Counted from the stretch's first letter, positions 33,659-43,545 are shown. The stretch: DNA of 64,000 nucleotides from an uncultured Bacillota bacterium (GCA_949291945.1 CASEXH010000002.1:62001-126000); one strand, 5' to 3'. Notes: generated by a model from the letters alone, not told the origin. A program made the numbers and translations.

Positions 33659-34435
33659 TCAGCTTTTTTTCAGCGCCTTTTTCATGTTTTCAACATATTC
33701 TTTTACATAAGGAACAGCCTTTTGTCCATATTCCTCCACAATTTTCACAATTCTGCTTCCAACAATGACGCCGTCAGAAACCGCCGCCATTTTCTGTGCC
33801 TGTTCCGGTGTAGAAATACCGAATCCCACTGCACAGGGAACCTCTGTTACCTGCCGGACCTTATCCACCATACCTTTAATATCTGTAGAAATCTGTTCCC
33901 GCATCCCTGTAACCCCCAGAGAAGATACACAGTAGATATATCCTTCCGCTCCCTTTGCAATAGCCGCGATCCTTTCATTGGAGGTAGGAGCGATCAGGGA
34001 AATAATCTCTATCCCATATTCTTTGCAGACTTCCTTAAGTTCCCCTTTCTCCTCAAAAGGCATGTCCGGCACGATCACGCCCTGGATCCCGCATTCCCTG
34101 CACCGTTCCATAAAACGTTCTTTCCCGTAAGTATAGATAGGGTTCAGATAGGTAAGAAAAACCATGGGAACCTGTACTTTCTTTCTTGCTTTCTTCACTG
34201 TCTTAAAAAGCTTGTCTGTAGTACAGCCTGCTGCCAGAGCCCGCTCATTTGCGGCCTGGATCACAGGTCCTTCTGCAATAGGGTCTGAAAAGGGAATCCC
34301 GATCTCAATAATATCTGCTCCCGCCTCTTCCATGGCGTATAAAAGCTGTTCTGTGATCTCCAGTGAAGGATCTCCTCCTGTAATAAATGGAATAAATGCT
34401 TTGGTGTCTTTAAATGCTTCTGAAATCTTACTCAT
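33659..34435 (-). CDS. trpA: tryptophan synthase alpha chain
   Basis: A 258-aa TIM barrel: [34 protein letters not shown] with the catalytic Glu and Asp, and [13 protein letters not shown] plus GFGISTPEQ at the phosphate site. It cleaves indole-3-glycerol phosphate and passes indole to TrpB. It is last in the operon and overlaps trpB by 8 bp. I see no hairpin terminator in the gap before the mmdA promoter. Confidence 0.98.
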   Translation of the reverse strand: MSKISEAFKDTKAFIPFITGGDPSLEITEQLLYAMEEAGADIIEIGIPFSDPIAEGPVIQAANERALAAGCTTDKLFKTVKKARKKVQVPMVFLTYLNPIYTYGKERFMERCRECGIQGVIVPDMPFEEKGELKEVCKEYGIEIISLIAPTSNERIAAIAKGAEGYIYCVSSLGVTGMREQISTDIKGMVDKVRQVTEVPCAVGFGISTPEQAQKMAAVSDGVIVGSRIVKIVEEYGQKAVPYVKEYVENMKKALKKS

Positions 34436-35612
34436 AAATCTCCACTCCTCTGTATCTTGCGATTGCCGCTACATCCTTGTCTCCTCTTCCGGAGAGGTTT
34501 ACCACTATGATCTGGTCTTTTCCCATCTTTGGTGCCAGCTTTCTGGCATAAGCCACTGCATGAGCGCTTTCTATGGCTGGTATGATCCCTTCTGTCCGGG
34601 ACAGATACTCAAAGGCTTCCACAGCTTCCCGGTCAGTTATAGGAACATACTCTGCTCTTCCGAGTTTCGCCAGATGAGCATGTTCCGGTCCAATGCCTGG
34701 ATAATCCAGCCCTGCAGATATGGAATATACCGGAGCGATCTGTCCATATTCATCCTGACAGAAAACGGATTTCATTCCGTGAAAAATTCCTGTGGTCCCA
34801 CGGCTTAAAGTCGCCGCATGTTTCTCCGTGTCAATGCCCAGACCTCCAGCCTCGCAGCCAATAAGGCGGACTTTTTCATCGGGAATAAATTCATAGAAAG
34901 CTCCCATGGCGTTGCTGCCTCCTCCCACACAGGCGATGACTGCGTCAGGAAGGCGGCCTTCTTTCTCCATAAGCTGTTCCCGGATCTCTTTTCCGATCAC
35001 CTTCTGGAAATCCCGGACCATCATAGGGAAGGGATGGGGACCCATAACAGATCCCAGTACATAGAGGGTATCTTCCATTCTCCTGGTCCATTCCCGCATA
35101 GTTTCGTTTACTGCGTCTTTTAAAGTTCCCGTTCCGCTGGAAACTCCATGGACCTTTGCCCCCAGCAGCTCCATACGGTAAACATTTAAGGCCTGCCTGT
35201 CCATATCCTCTTTTCCCATGTAAATATCACATTCCATATCCATAAGGGCTGCTGCTGTGGCTGCTGCCACTCCGTGCTGTCCGGCCCCTGTTTCCGCAAT
35301 GATCCTGGTCTTTCCCATTTTCTTTGCCAGAAGGGCCTGCCCCAGTACATTGTTGATCTTGTGGGAACCGGTATGGTTGAGATCTTCCCTTTTCAGATAA
35401 ATCTTTGATCCCTTAAGATCCCTGGTCATTTTCTCTGCATAATACAACATAGAAGGCCTTCCCGCATAGTTTTTCAACAAATCCTCCAGCTCTTCCTGAA
35501 ATTCCGGATTCTGACTGTATCTGGCATAAGCCTCCTCCAGTTCCTCCACGGCATTCATCAGGGTTTCCGGTATATACTGTCCTCCAAAAATTCCATATCT
35601 TCCTTTTCCCAT
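34428..35612 (-). CDS. trpB: tryptophan synthase beta chain
   Basis: A 394-aa PLP enzyme. The Schiff-base lysine is in [20 protein letters not shown] and the glycine-rich phosphate loop [10 protein letters not shown] are present, and the C-terminus has NLSGRGDKD. It joins indole with serine. It starts 4 bp after trpF. Confidence 0.98.
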   Translation of the reverse strand: MGKGRYGIFGGQYIPETLMNAVEELEEAYARYSQNPEFQEELEDLLKNYAGRPSMLYYAEKMTRDLKGSKIYLKREDLNHTGSHKINNVLGQALLAKKMGKTRIIAETGAGQHGVAAATAAALMDMECDIYMGKEDMDRQALNVYRMELLGAKVHGVSSGTGTLKDAVNETMREWTRRMEDTLYVLGSVMGPHPFPMMVRDFQKVIGKEIREQLMEKEGRLPDAVIACVGGGSNAMGAFYEFIPDEKVRLIGCEAGGLGIDTEKHAATLSRGTTGIFHGMKSVFCQDEYGQIAPVYSISAGLDYPGIGPEHAHLAKLGRAEYVPITDREAVEAFEYLSRTEGIIPAIESAHAVAYARKLAPKMGKDQIIVVNLSGRGDKDVAAIARYRGVEIYE

Positions 35613-35616
35613 ATTC

Positions 35617-36225
35617 TTATCCTCTCACTTTTTCTATAAATTCTCTGATCCGCTGTTGGGATTTTTTCCCTTGTATCTCCACTCCGCTGCTGACATCCAC
35701 GCCAAAAGGCCGGCAGGTTTTTATGGCCTGCTCCACATTTTCCGGAGTTAGGCCTCCTGCCAGAAACCAGGGCTTTTTAAGGGAAGGGATGATCTTCCAG
35801 TCAAAAGTTTCCCCATTTCCTCCCGGGCTGCCTTTTTTGTAAGCGTCAAGGAGAAGATATTCACAGGGAAGTTTTTCAGCTTCCAGGATCTCTTCTCTGC
35901 TCCTGGCCGCCACGGCTTTGATCAGAGGCTTATCTGTCTGTTTCCTGAGAGCCTCCATATAGGCGGCGTCCTCATCTCCATGAAGCTGTATATACTGGAT
36001 CACTTCTGCCTCTGCCAAAGCGGCCGCTTCCTCAAGGGGTGTATTTACAAAAACCCCTACTGCCTGGATTTCGGGGGCGAGAGCTCTGCGAAGTTCTGCA
36101 GCATGATCAGAAGAAATCTGCCGTTTTCCCGGTGCAAAGACAAAGCCTGCAAAGTCCGGTTTCCAGCGGTTCAAAGCCTCTATATCTTCTATTGTCTTCA
36201 GTCCGCAGATCTTAATCCTGGTCAC
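35617..36225 (-). CDS. trpF: phosphoribosylanthranilate isomerase
   Basis: A 202-aa barrel with [14 protein letters not shown] (catalytic Cys), [28 protein letters not shown] and a final [14 protein letters not shown]. The start is GTG, supported by AAGGAG 6 nt upstream. It overlaps trpC by 14 bp. Confidence 0.96.
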   Translation of the reverse strand: MTRIKICGLKTIEDIEALNRWKPDFAGFVFAPGKRQISSDHAAELRRALAPEIQAVGVFVNTPLEEAAALAEAEVIQYIQLHGDEDAAYMEALRKQTDKPLIKAVAARSREEILEAEKLPCEYLLLDAYKKGSPGGNGETFDWKIIPSLKKPWFLAGGLTPENVEQAIKTCRPFGVDVSSGVEIQGKKSQQRIREFIEKVRG

Positions 36226-37009
36226 TGGTGTCTCCTTTCTTCAGCCGGTTCAGCATTTCCTTTTTGTTCTCGCTTTTCATAAGGGCTTCTCCGATGAGCA
36301 CAGCGTCCACTCCAGCCTCCCGAAGTCTGGAAATATCCTCAGGGCTGTGAATGCCGCTTTCTGCCACAAAAAGGATTCCTTCCGGTATATATCTCCGAAG
36401 CCTCAGACTGTTTTCCACATCTACTGTAAAGTTTTTCAGGTTCCGGTTGTTTACCCCGATCACATCTGCTCCCGCCCTGAGAGCCTGGCGGATCTCTTCT
36501 TCATCATGGGCTTCTGTCAGGGCCGTCATCCCCAGAGATCTGGTAATCTTCAGATATTCTTTCAAGGACTCTTCCCCTAGCAGGGAGCAGATCAGCAGCA
36601 CTGCGGAAGCTCCCAGAGTCTTGGCCTCATAAATCTGATAGGAATCTATCACAAAATCCTTTCTCAGCACCGGAATGGAAACTTCCCCGGCAATTTCTTT
36701 CAGATACTGGTCCTTTCCCAGGAAAAACTCAGGCTCTGTAAGACAGGAGATTGCAGAAGCTCCTGCCCTTTCATATTCTCTGGCAATTTCCAGATAAGGA
36801 AATTTTTCTGCAATAATTCCCTTGGAGGGGGAAGCTTTCTTTACCTCGCAGATAAAGGACATATCTTTCTGAGCCAAAGCCCGGTAAAAAGGATAGCCGG
36901 TGTTTTTCTCCATAGCTTCCGCCTGAGCTTTCATCTTCTCCAGCGGAACTTCCTTTTTTCTTTCTTCCACCCGTTTTCTGGTGGAAGCTGCAATTTTCTC
37001 TAATATCAT
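36212..37009 (-). CDS. trpC: indole-3-glycerol phosphate synthase
   Basis: A 265-aa barrel enzyme with FICEVKKASPSKGII, LRKDFVIDSYQIYEA, GVNNRNLKNFTVD and VAESGIHSPEDI, covering the known catalytic Lys/Glu positions. GAGGT precedes the ATG, 3 bp after trpGD. Confidence 0.98.
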   Translation of the reverse strand: MILEKIAASTRKRVEERKKEVPLEKMKAQAEAMEKNTGYPFYRALAQKDMSFICEVKKASPSKGIIAEKFPYLEIAREYERAGASAISCLTEPEFFLGKDQYLKEIAGEVSIPVLRKDFVIDSYQIYEAKTLGASAVLLICSLLGEESLKEYLKITRSLGMTALTEAHDEEEIRQALRAGADVIGVNNRNLKNFTVDVENSLRLRRYIPEGILFVAESGIHSPEDISRLREAGVDAVLIGEALMKSENKKEMLNRLKKGDTSDQD

Positions 37010-37012
37010 TTT

Positions 37013-38617
37013 CTATACCTCGTATTCCTTTGTGGCTTTGATAAACTCTTCCAGTTTCTCAGCAGCTTTTCCACTGTCAATAAGCTCGCCTGCCATCTTT
37101 ATCCCTTCCTCCAGAGTAATACCGTCAATGCCCAGATACAGGCTCATGCCGGCGTTTAAAAGTACTACGTTCCGCTTGGGCCCCCGCTCTCTTCCTTCCA
37201 GGATATCTCTGGTGATCCTGGCGTTTTCCTGAGGATCTCCTCCTACCAGACAGGAAAGATCACACCGCTCCATACCAAACTGTTCCGGGGAAATGGTATA
37301 GCTTTTTACTTTTCCAAACCGGATCTCACACACCAGGGTCTCTCCGGTAAGGGTAATCTCATCCAGACCGTCTGCTCCGCAAACGGCCACCCCTCTGGTC
37401 ACACCCAGATTTCCCAGGACCTTTGCCAGGGGCTCTACCAGCTTTTTGTCATAGACGCCTAACAGCTGCATGGTAGCTGCCGCCGGATTGGAAAGAGGCC
37501 CCAGAATGTTAAAGACTGTCCGCACACCCATCTGCTGCCTTACCGGGGCTGCATATTTCATGGAAGAATGATACACCGGAGCAAAAAGGAAGCACATACC
37601 TGTACGGTTTAAAATAGTTTCATTCTGTTCCGGATCCAGGGAAACATTGGCTCCCAGCTTTTCCAGCACGTCTGCTGCTCCGCTCTTGCTGGAAACACTC
37701 CGGTTTCCATGCTTTGCCACAGGAATCCCCCCTGCTGCCACTACAAAGGCAGAGGTGGTAGAGATGTTAAAGGTTCCAGCTTCATCTCCTCCTGTACCCA
37801 CAATGTCGATAACTTCTCTCTGAGGCTGGATCTTGATCCCTTTATCCCGCATAACCTGGGCAAAAGCCGTGATTTCATCAATGGTCTCTCCCTGCATCCG
37901 CAGAGCCGCCAGAAAGGCTCCCATCTGGGCCTGCGTAGCGGTTCCGTCCATCATCTCCTCCATAACGCCTTTCGCCATCTCATAAGACAGATCTTTTCCA
38001 TCCATTAATGTGTGGATTGCTTCTTTTATCATAACTTTTCTTTCCTTTCTCTCAATCTTTACAAAATTTTCCAGTATCTTCATTCCCTTTGGCGTCAGCA
38101 CCGACTCCGGGTGAAACTGAAGCCCATATACAGGATATTCTTTATGCTCTACCGCCATAACCTCGCCGTCTTCTGTCTGCGCCGTGATCTTCAGACAGTC
38201 CGGAAGGGTATCTCTTTTTACAGCCAGAGAATGATACCTGGCTGCTTCTATAGTCCCGGCCAGTCCTGCAAACAGGGAACAGTCCGGTTTTAGGGTTATC
38301 AGGCTTTTCTTTCCGTGCATCAGTTCTTTTGCCGGGGCGATCACCGCCCCATATGCCTGGCAGATAGCCTGATGTCCCAGACAGATTCCCAGTATAGGGA
38401 TCTTTCCCTGAAATTTTTTCACCACATTTATGCAGATCCCGGCTTCCTCCGGATAGCCCGGTCCCGGGGAAAGAAGGATATGGGAAGGATCCCATTTTTC
38501 GATTTCTTCCAGAGTCACCTGGTCGTTTCGGACCACCTGGATATCTGGCCGGATAGTGCCCAGATATTGGACCAGGTTATAAGTAAAGCTGTCGTAATTA
38601 TCAATCACTAAGATCAT
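37013..38617 (-). CDS. trpGD: fused anthranilate synthase glutaminase / anthranilate phosphoribosyltransferase
   Basis: A 534-aa two-domain protein. Residues 1-190 are TrpG glutamine amidotransferase with GICLGHQAIC (Cys79) and the HPE triad residues His169 and Glu171. Residues about 196-534 are TrpD with the PRPP loop VGTGGDEAGTFNIST (about 272-286), HGNRSVSSKSG and NPAAATMQLLGVYD. The join is at an internal MIKEAIHTLM, the usual TrpD start. The fusion resembles the E. coli arrangement. It overlaps trpE by 4 bp (ATGA). Confidence 0.97.
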   Translation of the reverse strand: MILVIDNYDSFTYNLVQYLGTIRPDIQVVRNDQVTLEEIEKWDPSHILLSPGPGYPEEAGICINVVKKFQGKIPILGICLGHQAICQAYGAVIAPAKELMHGKKSLITLKPDCSLFAGLAGTIEAARYHSLAVKRDTLPDCLKITAQTEDGEVMAVEHKEYPVYGLQFHPESVLTPKGMKILENFVKIERKERKVMIKEAIHTLMDGKDLSYEMAKGVMEEMMDGTATQAQMGAFLAALRMQGETIDEITAFAQVMRDKGIKIQPQREVIDIVGTGGDEAGTFNISTTSAFVVAAGGIPVAKHGNRSVSSKSGAADVLEKLGANVSLDPEQNETILNRTGMCFLFAPVYHSSMKYAAPVRQQMGVRTVFNILGPLSNPAAATMQLLGVYDKKLVEPLAKVLGNLGVTRGVAVCGADGLDEITLTGETLVCEIRFGKVKSYTISPEQFGMERCDLSCLVGGDPQENARITRDILEGRERGPKRNVVLLNAGMSLYLGIDGITLEEGIKMAGELIDSGKAAEKLEEFIKATKEYEV

Positions 38618-40068
38618 ATTCCTTCCTCCTCTGCCTGAATGATGGCCTGGATCACAGCCGCCGCTTTATTGGCGGATTCTTCGTATTCTTTTTTCGGAAC
38701 ACTGTCTGCCACGATACCGCCTCCTGCCTGGACATAAACCTTTTGATCTTTTTTCACCGCCATGCGGATGGCAATGCAGGTATCCATATTTCCTGTAAAA
38801 TCCAGATATCCCAGGGCGCCTCCGTAAATGCCCCGTTCCTCTTTTTCCAGCTCCTCTATGATCTGGCAGGCCCGGATCTTAGGAGCTCCTGACAAAGTGC
38901 CTGCAGGAAGCACCGCCTCGATAGCGTCTAATGCATCTTTGTCTTCCCGGATCACACCTTCTACCTGAGAGCAGATATGCATAATCTTTGAATACTTATG
39001 AACCGCCATATACTCTGTCACTTTCACACTTCCGAATCTGCAGATCTTTCCCAGGTCATTTCTTCCCAGATCTACCAGCATGTTATGCTCGGACAGTTCT
39101 TTTTCGTCCTGGAGAAGTTCTTTTTCCAGTCTTCTGTCTTCTTCCTCATTCTTTCCTCTGGGTCTGCTTCCCGCCACAGGAAAGGTGGTCACCTTTCCGT
39201 TGTGAAGCTTTACAAGAGTCTCCGGTGAAGTGCTCATCAGTTCCAGCTCCTCTGTGTGAAAATACACCATATAGGGAGAAGGATTGGAAGTCCGAAGGAG
39301 CCTGTATGAGTTCAGAAGACTTCCTTTCATGGGACTCTGAAACTGTCTGGAAATTACTGCCTGGAAAATATCTCCTCTCCGGATATGTTCTCTGGTCTTC
39401 TCCACCATTTCATAATATTCTTCTCTTCCCGTGGTGCACTGGAAGTCCATCTTTTCTCTTAAGTCTTCCTGCTTTTCTTCAGCTTCTTCTAAAAGCTTCT
39501 GAAGCTTGTCGATTTCCTCCTCTGCCTTCCGGTAATTTTTTTCCAGATCATCGGTTTTTATATTGACCATAAAAAGGAGCCGCTGTTTCAGATGATCATA
39601 GGCAATGACCTTGTCAAAAAGAAAAAGGTCAAAATCCGGAAATTTCTCATTTTTTATATGGAGGACCGGTTCCGCCAGACCAATGACAGAATAAGAAAAG
39701 TATCCCACCAGTCCTCCGGTAAAAGGGGGATAATCCGGAAGTACCGGCGCCTTATATTTTTTCATCAGTTTTCTCACTGCTTCCAGAGGCTTCTCAGTTG
39801 TTTCGTATGCTCCTTCTTGTCCCTGGATCTTTACCTTTCCCTTCTGACAGAAAATCCTCCGCTTTGGATCACATCCCAGAAAGGAATACCGGCCCCACTT
39901 TTCTCCTCCTTCTACACTTTCCAGAAGGAAATACCGGCTGCTTTTTGCCGCCAGTCTTTTCAGTACTGCAATAGGGGTGGTACTGTCTCCTAAAATTTCC
40001 CGGCATACAGGAATCACAGAATAGTTCTTTGCCAGTTTCCCGGCTGTTGCATAATCAGGTTTCAGCAT
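38614..40068 (-). CDS. trpE: anthranilate synthase component I
   Basis: A 484-aa chorismate-binding enzyme. The C-terminal catalytic half has VDLGRNDLGKICRFG, LPAGTLSGAPKIRAC and IYGGALGYLDFTGNMDTCI. The N-terminal part, with a VEGGEKWGRYSFLG segment, is the tryptophan feedback region. First gene of the operon, with AAGGAGG 8 nt before the ATG and the tryptophan T-box about 90 bp upstream. Confidence 0.97.
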   Translation of the reverse strand: MLKPDYATAGKLAKNYSVIPVCREILGDSTTPIAVLKRLAAKSSRYFLLESVEGGEKWGRYSFLGCDPKRRIFCQKGKVKIQGQEGAYETTEKPLEAVRKLMKKYKAPVLPDYPPFTGGLVGYFSYSVIGLAEPVLHIKNEKFPDFDLFLFDKVIAYDHLKQRLLFMVNIKTDDLEKNYRKAEEEIDKLQKLLEEAEEKQEDLREKMDFQCTTGREEYYEMVEKTREHIRRGDIFQAVISRQFQSPMKGSLLNSYRLLRTSNPSPYMVYFHTEELELMSTSPETLVKLHNGKVTTFPVAGSRPRGKNEEEDRRLEKELLQDEKELSEHNMLVDLGRNDLGKICRFGSVKVTEYMAVHKYSKIMHICSQVEGVIREDKDALDAIEAVLPAGTLSGAPKIRACQIIEELEKEERGIYGGALGYLDFTGNMDTCIAIRMAVKKDQKVYVQAGGGIVADSVPKKEYEESANKAAAVIQAIIQAEEEGI

Positions 40069-40154
40069 TTACATTCCTCCTTAAATGATATCTTCGTATG
40101 TCGGTAAAGGACTTCCTTTGGGAGTTTTGAATGCATAGGGAAATATTAATGCAT

Positions 40155-40484
40155 TAAAAAACCCCTGTCCCAACAGAAGCGTCTCTGCTTCTATTGGGAC
40201 AGGGGAATCATCTCCTGCGGTACCACCCAAATTGCCAGTTGTTCTTTTCTTCTATTGATAAAACAAAAAGACTCCTGGCCACTCTTTACATGTACTGACA
40301 TACACTCCCTGCTGATAACGGATCGGTACACCCGTCAGCGTCTACTCTTTCCCAAGAAATTTCGAGCTGCCCTCACAAGTCCATTCAATAAAAACTCTTG
40401 CTGTTCCGATCTCACCCCCCGGAACTCTCTGTAAACAAATATTTTTACCTACTACTCTTGTTCAACGGTTTAAAGTTCTAATTT
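40155..40484 (-). promoter_or_regulatory. tryptophan-specific T-box leader of the trp operon
   Basis: The T-box core GGGTGGTACCGC is complement to 40216-40227. Stem I carries a GAATGG stretch with the UGG (Trp) specifier at 40381-40383. The terminator is a strong hairpin (40162-40205, CCCCTGTCCC paired with GGGACAGGGG) plus TTTTTT at 40155-40161. Uncharged tRNA-Trp should stabilise the antiterminator and switch on trpE-GD-C-F-B-A. Order on the minus strand: promoter, stem I, T-box, terminator, trpE. Confidence 0.95.
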
Positions 40485-40490
40485 GGTAGA

Positions 40491-40518
40491 ATTATAACAT
40501 ATATTTTTCTCATGTCAA
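40491..40518 (-). promoter_or_regulatory. promoter of the trp operon
   Basis: Consensus TTGACA and TATAAT with a 16-bp spacer. The -35 box overlaps the stop codon region of the upstream hypothetical gene. Confidence 0.85.
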
Positions 40519-41199
40519 GACTTTTGTCTGTTTTTTTCCAATTCTTGCAGATCCTGCCGGCGCCTTGTTCAGACAGAAAAAGAATGGTATCCATACACGC
40601 AAAAATTCTGCCTTCTCATCTCTGAAAGAACTGTCAGTGGTTGTTTTTTCTCCATTTTTCCATAATTCTTCCGACTTTTTTATTCCCTCTTCAAAAAGAA
40701 AAATTCCCTTATCTGCTTTTATCTCTCTGTGATCTTCCTCCGCCATAAGCAGACACATGCATATCCGGCTGCTTCTTAAAAGGATATCCCCTTTCTCTTC
40801 ACCGGTCAATTCCCAAAGACTGGAAAAGAGCATCTCTTTTTTCTCTCTCAGATATTTTTCTTCTGCCCGGTATCCGGAACGTATCAGATACCTGAGGCAG
40901 ACCCATGCCTTTTCTGCACTTACATCTTCACAATTCCGCAGATCTTCTAAAAGGCCAAGGACAATTCTGGCACACTTTTTTTCTTCCTTCTTCAGCATTT
41001 TCCAGAAAACCGGAGCTTGATAAGCACTTCTGTCTGCTTTTTCCAGCAGATATTCCCTCCATTCTCTTTTCATATCCCGGATCTTCGCCCTGCAGAGCAC
41101 ATTTCTGGAAAGTCCATACAGAAAAAGATAGGTGATGTCCCGATAATCGCCTCCTTCCATCTTTGGCAGCCCCTGAAATAAAATACCTTTTTTTAACAT
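40510..41199 (-). CDS. hypothetical protein, 229 aa
   Basis: I do not recognise a family. The product is a charged, mostly alpha-helical soluble protein starting MLKKGILFQGLPKMEGGDYR. It has repeated Trp/Tyr/Leu helices (YLFLYGLSRNVLCRAK, AWVCLRYLIRSGYRAEEKYL) and a basic C-terminus. AGAGG precedes the chosen ATG; an upstream ATG nine codons earlier lacks a site. Its last codons run into the trp promoter. It could be a lineage-specific gene. The long open frame and plausible codon use support it, but nothing around it suggests a role. Confidence 0.6.
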   Translation of the reverse strand: MLKKGILFQGLPKMEGGDYRDITYLFLYGLSRNVLCRAKIRDMKREWREYLLEKADRSAYQAPVFWKMLKKEEKKCARIVLGLLEDLRNCEDVSAEKAWVCLRYLIRSGYRAEEKYLREKKEMLFSSLWELTGEEKGDILLRSSRICMCLLMAEEDHREIKADKGIFLFEEGIKKSEELWKNGEKTTTDSSFRDEKAEFLRVWIPFFFCLNKAPAGSARIGKKQTKVLT

Positions 41200-41510
41200 A
41201 AAACCTCTTTTCCGTCTGCAGTGCATTTCTCAAAGGTGAGAATACTTTTTTTGCAGTATATGGCTGATAGAAAAATTTTCCCTGGAATTTTTCAGAATCT
41301 GAAAGATCTCTTTTAAAAAGAGTATAGATAAGCAAAAAGACCCGTGAAATGATGAAAGATCAGAAATCCTGTATTTTCCGGCTGAAAAATGAAATGCAGA
41401 TACAGACTTGTTATTTGTCAGCCTCTCTGCTTTTCAGTCTACTACAATCAGATCCGAGAAACAACTGGCAGATTTGCCAAAAATTTCCTGCACTTTTCTG
41501 CGAAAGAAAA
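41200..41510. other. gene-free stretch, nothing identified
   Basis: About 310 bp between the hypothetical gene and a family A palindrome. I see no convincing promoter, hairpin or frame with a ribosome site. A plus-strand frame starting near 41349 runs into the palindrome and looks accidental. Confidence 0.6.
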
Positions 41511-41659
41511 GAAGCTGTCTCATTTAACATATATCAGGAATATTTATACATTTTATGCGAATTTGTCGGGCACAGCTTTGAGACTATAGGCTCAAAGCTG
41601 CGCCCGACTGAGCAGCAAAATGTATAAATATTCCCGAATTTGATCAATGTGACAGCTCC
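41511..41659. repeat. family A palindrome, copy 2 (behind tyrS)
   Basis: Outer arm AGCTGTC (41513-41519) pairs with GACAGCT (41651-41657), then CATT with AATG. The middle stem is the conserved GGAATATTTATACATTTT/AAAATGTATAAATATTCC. GTCGGGC/GCCCGAC closes perfectly here, and the inner CAGCTTTGAG/CTCAAAGCTG is intact. This is the best-paired copy. On the minus strand it lies 27 bp after the tyrS stop and exits into AGCTTCTTTTCTTTC, consistent with terminator use. Confidence 0.92.
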
Positions 41660-41683
41660 CTGCTTTTTCCGAAAATACCTTTA

Positions 41684-42907
41684 TTATTTTAATATAATCT
41701 TCCGGAAGTTCTTCTTTCCTTTTTTCAGGACAATTCCCTCTCCCTGAAGTTTTTCTCCTGGAACCAGATATTTGATATCTGTAATTTTTTCTCCGTCAAT
41801 GGCTACGCCTCCCTGTTCAATAGCTCTTCTGGCCTCTGAACGGGAATTAGCCAGTCCGCTTTTGTGCAGCAGAGAGATCAGGTCGATGTTTCCATCTGTA
41901 AGCTCAGACTCCTCAATCTGTGCAGAAGGCATATTTGCAGCGTTTCCACTGGTAAATAAGGCTTTTGCCGCCTCCTGGGCTTTCTGGGCTTCTTCGGTTC
42001 CGTGAACCAGTTCTGTAAGCTCATAAGCCAGGATTTCTTTTGCCTTATTTAACTGGCTGCCTTCCCACTTATCCATTTCGTCAATCTGTTCCAGAGGAAG
42101 GAAGGTCAGCATACGGATGCATTTCAGCACATCAGCATCTGCCACATTTCTCCAGTACTGGTAGAAATCAAAAGGTGAGGTCTTGTTTGGATCCAGCCAT
42201 ACAGCCCCGGACTGAGTCTTGCCCATCTTTTTGCCCTCAGAATTCAGAAGAAGGGTAATGGTCATGGCACAGGCGTTCTTGCCCAGCTTTCTCCGGATCA
42301 GTTCTGTACCGCCCAGCATATTGCTCCACTGGTCATCTCCGCCGAACTGCATGTTGCAGCCATATTTCTGATACAGCATGTAGAAATCATAGCTCTGCAT
42401 GATCATATAGTTAAACTCCAGGAAGCTCAGGCCCTTCTCCATACGCTGCTTATAGCATTCTGCAGTAAGCATACGGTTTACCGAGAAGTGAGGGCCTACC
42501 TCTCTTAAAAAGTCAATGTAATTCAGATCTAACAGCCACTCTGCATTATTTACCATAAGGGCTTTTCCATCAGAAAAATCAATGAATCTTTCCATCTGTT
42601 TCTTAAAGCAGTCACAGTTGTGCTGAATAGTCTCCGCCGTCATCATAGAACGCATATCCGATCTTCCGGAAGGATCCCCGATATAACCGGTGCCTCCGCC
42701 GATCAGAGCGATAGGCTTATTTCCCGCCATCTGAAGACGCTTCATCAGACACAGAGCCATAAAATGCCCCACATGAAGACTGTCCGCCGTAGGGTCAAAC
42801 CCGATATAAAAAGTAGCCTTCCCGTTATTGACCAATTCCCGGATCTCCTCCTCATCCGTCACCTGGGCGATCAGCCCCCTGGCCTGCAATTCCTCATAAA
42901 TTCCCAT
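41684..42907 (-). CDS. tyrS: tyrosyl-tRNA synthetase
   Basis: A 407-aa class I synthetase. The HIGH-type motif is HVGHFMAL, the KMSKS-type is KMGKT, and the tyrosine pocket has [17 protein letters not shown]-terminal S4 RNA-binding domain (about 345-407) is present. The start [11 protein letters not shown] is set by AAGGAG 7 nt upstream; the open frame extends 19 codons earlier without a site. Controlled by the T-box leader upstream, with a family A palindrome lying in between. Confidence 0.97.
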   Translation of the reverse strand: MGIYEELQARGLIAQVTDEEEIRELVNNGKATFYIGFDPTADSLHVGHFMALCLMKRLQMAGNKPIALIGGGTGYIGDPSGRSDMRSMMTAETIQHNCDCFKKQMERFIDFSDGKALMVNNAEWLLDLNYIDFLREVGPHFSVNRMLTAECYKQRMEKGLSFLEFNYMIMQSYDFYMLYQKYGCNMQFGGDDQWSNMLGGTELIRRKLGKNACAMTITLLLNSEGKKMGKTQSGAVWLDPNKTSPFDFYQYWRNVADADVLKCIRMLTFLPLEQIDEMDKWEGSQLNKAKEILAYELTELVHGTEEAQKAQEAAKALFTSGNAANMPSAQIEESELTDGNIDLISLLHKSGLANSRSEARRAIEQGGVAIDGEKITDIKYLVPGEKLQGEGIVLKKGKKNFRKIILK

Positions 42908-43018
42908 TTTAATTCTCCTTTTCTTTTTACTCACCTTTGACAGTATACAAATAACAACTGCCACATATCTTGCTTTTCAGAAGGACCCCTTTAGCCTTCA
43001 CAAGCCTCAGCCAACAGG

Positions 43019-43190
43019 TTTTTATCATTTCGAACTGCCGCTCCAGTACATACAGGGAATATTGGTATATTTTCTGCGAATTTGTCGAGCACAGCTTTGA
43101 GACTATAGGCTCAAAGGGTTGCAGACTGAGCAAGAAAATATATCAATATTCCAGAAAGCACTTTTGCGGCAGTCCTCACAATGATAAAAA
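43019..43190. repeat. family A palindrome, copy 3 (between tyrS T-box and tyrS)
   Basis: The longest copy, 172 bp. The outermost arms are TTTTTATCATT (43019-43029) and AATGATAAAAA (43180-43190). Next come ACTGCCGC (43034-43041) and GCGGCAGT (43166-43173). The middle stem is GGAATATTGGTATATTTTCT against AGAAAATATATCAATATTCC, changed on both arms relative to the other copies. The inner stem has mismatches (CTCAAAGGGTTG). The right outer arm is the U-tract region of the tyrS T-box terminator, so element and riboswitch are physically joined. Confidence 0.9.
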
Positions 43191-43475
43191 GCCCCCGTCC
43201 TTCCTGTTACAAAAGGACGAGAGCTTATAGATTCCCGTGTTACCACCTTTATTCACAGACAGCTCACACTGCCTGCCTCTGCAAGTACAGCTTACGCAAT
43301 ACTCAAAGTGTTGTAACGTACACCAAAACGTCACAGCCTACTCATTGCTTTTCGGTGTGAAGCTCCGGGAGGTATTCGCACTGCAGTTCTCCTGGGCCTC
43401 TCATCTGCCGGCTCCTTTCTGTAGGTCTCTCTGCATACTACTTGTTCCCATCTTCGCTTTTCTCATTTACGAAGA
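43186..43475 (-). promoter_or_regulatory. tyrosine-specific T-box leader of tyrS
   Basis: The T-box AGGTGGTAACACGGGAAT is complement to 43231-43248. The specifier UAC (Tyr) lies in the GAATAC stretch at 43372-43374. The terminator hairpin (43191-43200 with 43215-43224, GCTCTCGTCC with GGACGGGGGC) is followed by TTTTT at 43186-43190. Uncharged tRNA-Tyr should favour antitermination. The leader is unusually far from tyrS (about 280 nt between terminator and ATG), because a family A palindrome lies between. Confidence 0.93.
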
Positions 43476-43477
43476 CC

Positions 43478-43507
43478 AGTATACAGAAACCTTCCCGGCT
43501 TTGTCAA
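43478..43507 (-). promoter_or_regulatory. promoter of the tyrS T-box transcript
   Basis: TTGACA and TATACT with an 18-bp spacer, directly upstream of the T-box stem I and about 40 bp downstream of the oxidoreductase stop. Confidence 0.7.
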
Positions 43508-43545
43508 GGGTACTTTAACAACTTGCAATGACGCAGTAATCCGGT

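Noticed and set aside
41349..41627. Plus-strand frame of 92 codons near the tyrS end
   Set aside because: No ribosome site, and its last third is the palindrome itself.
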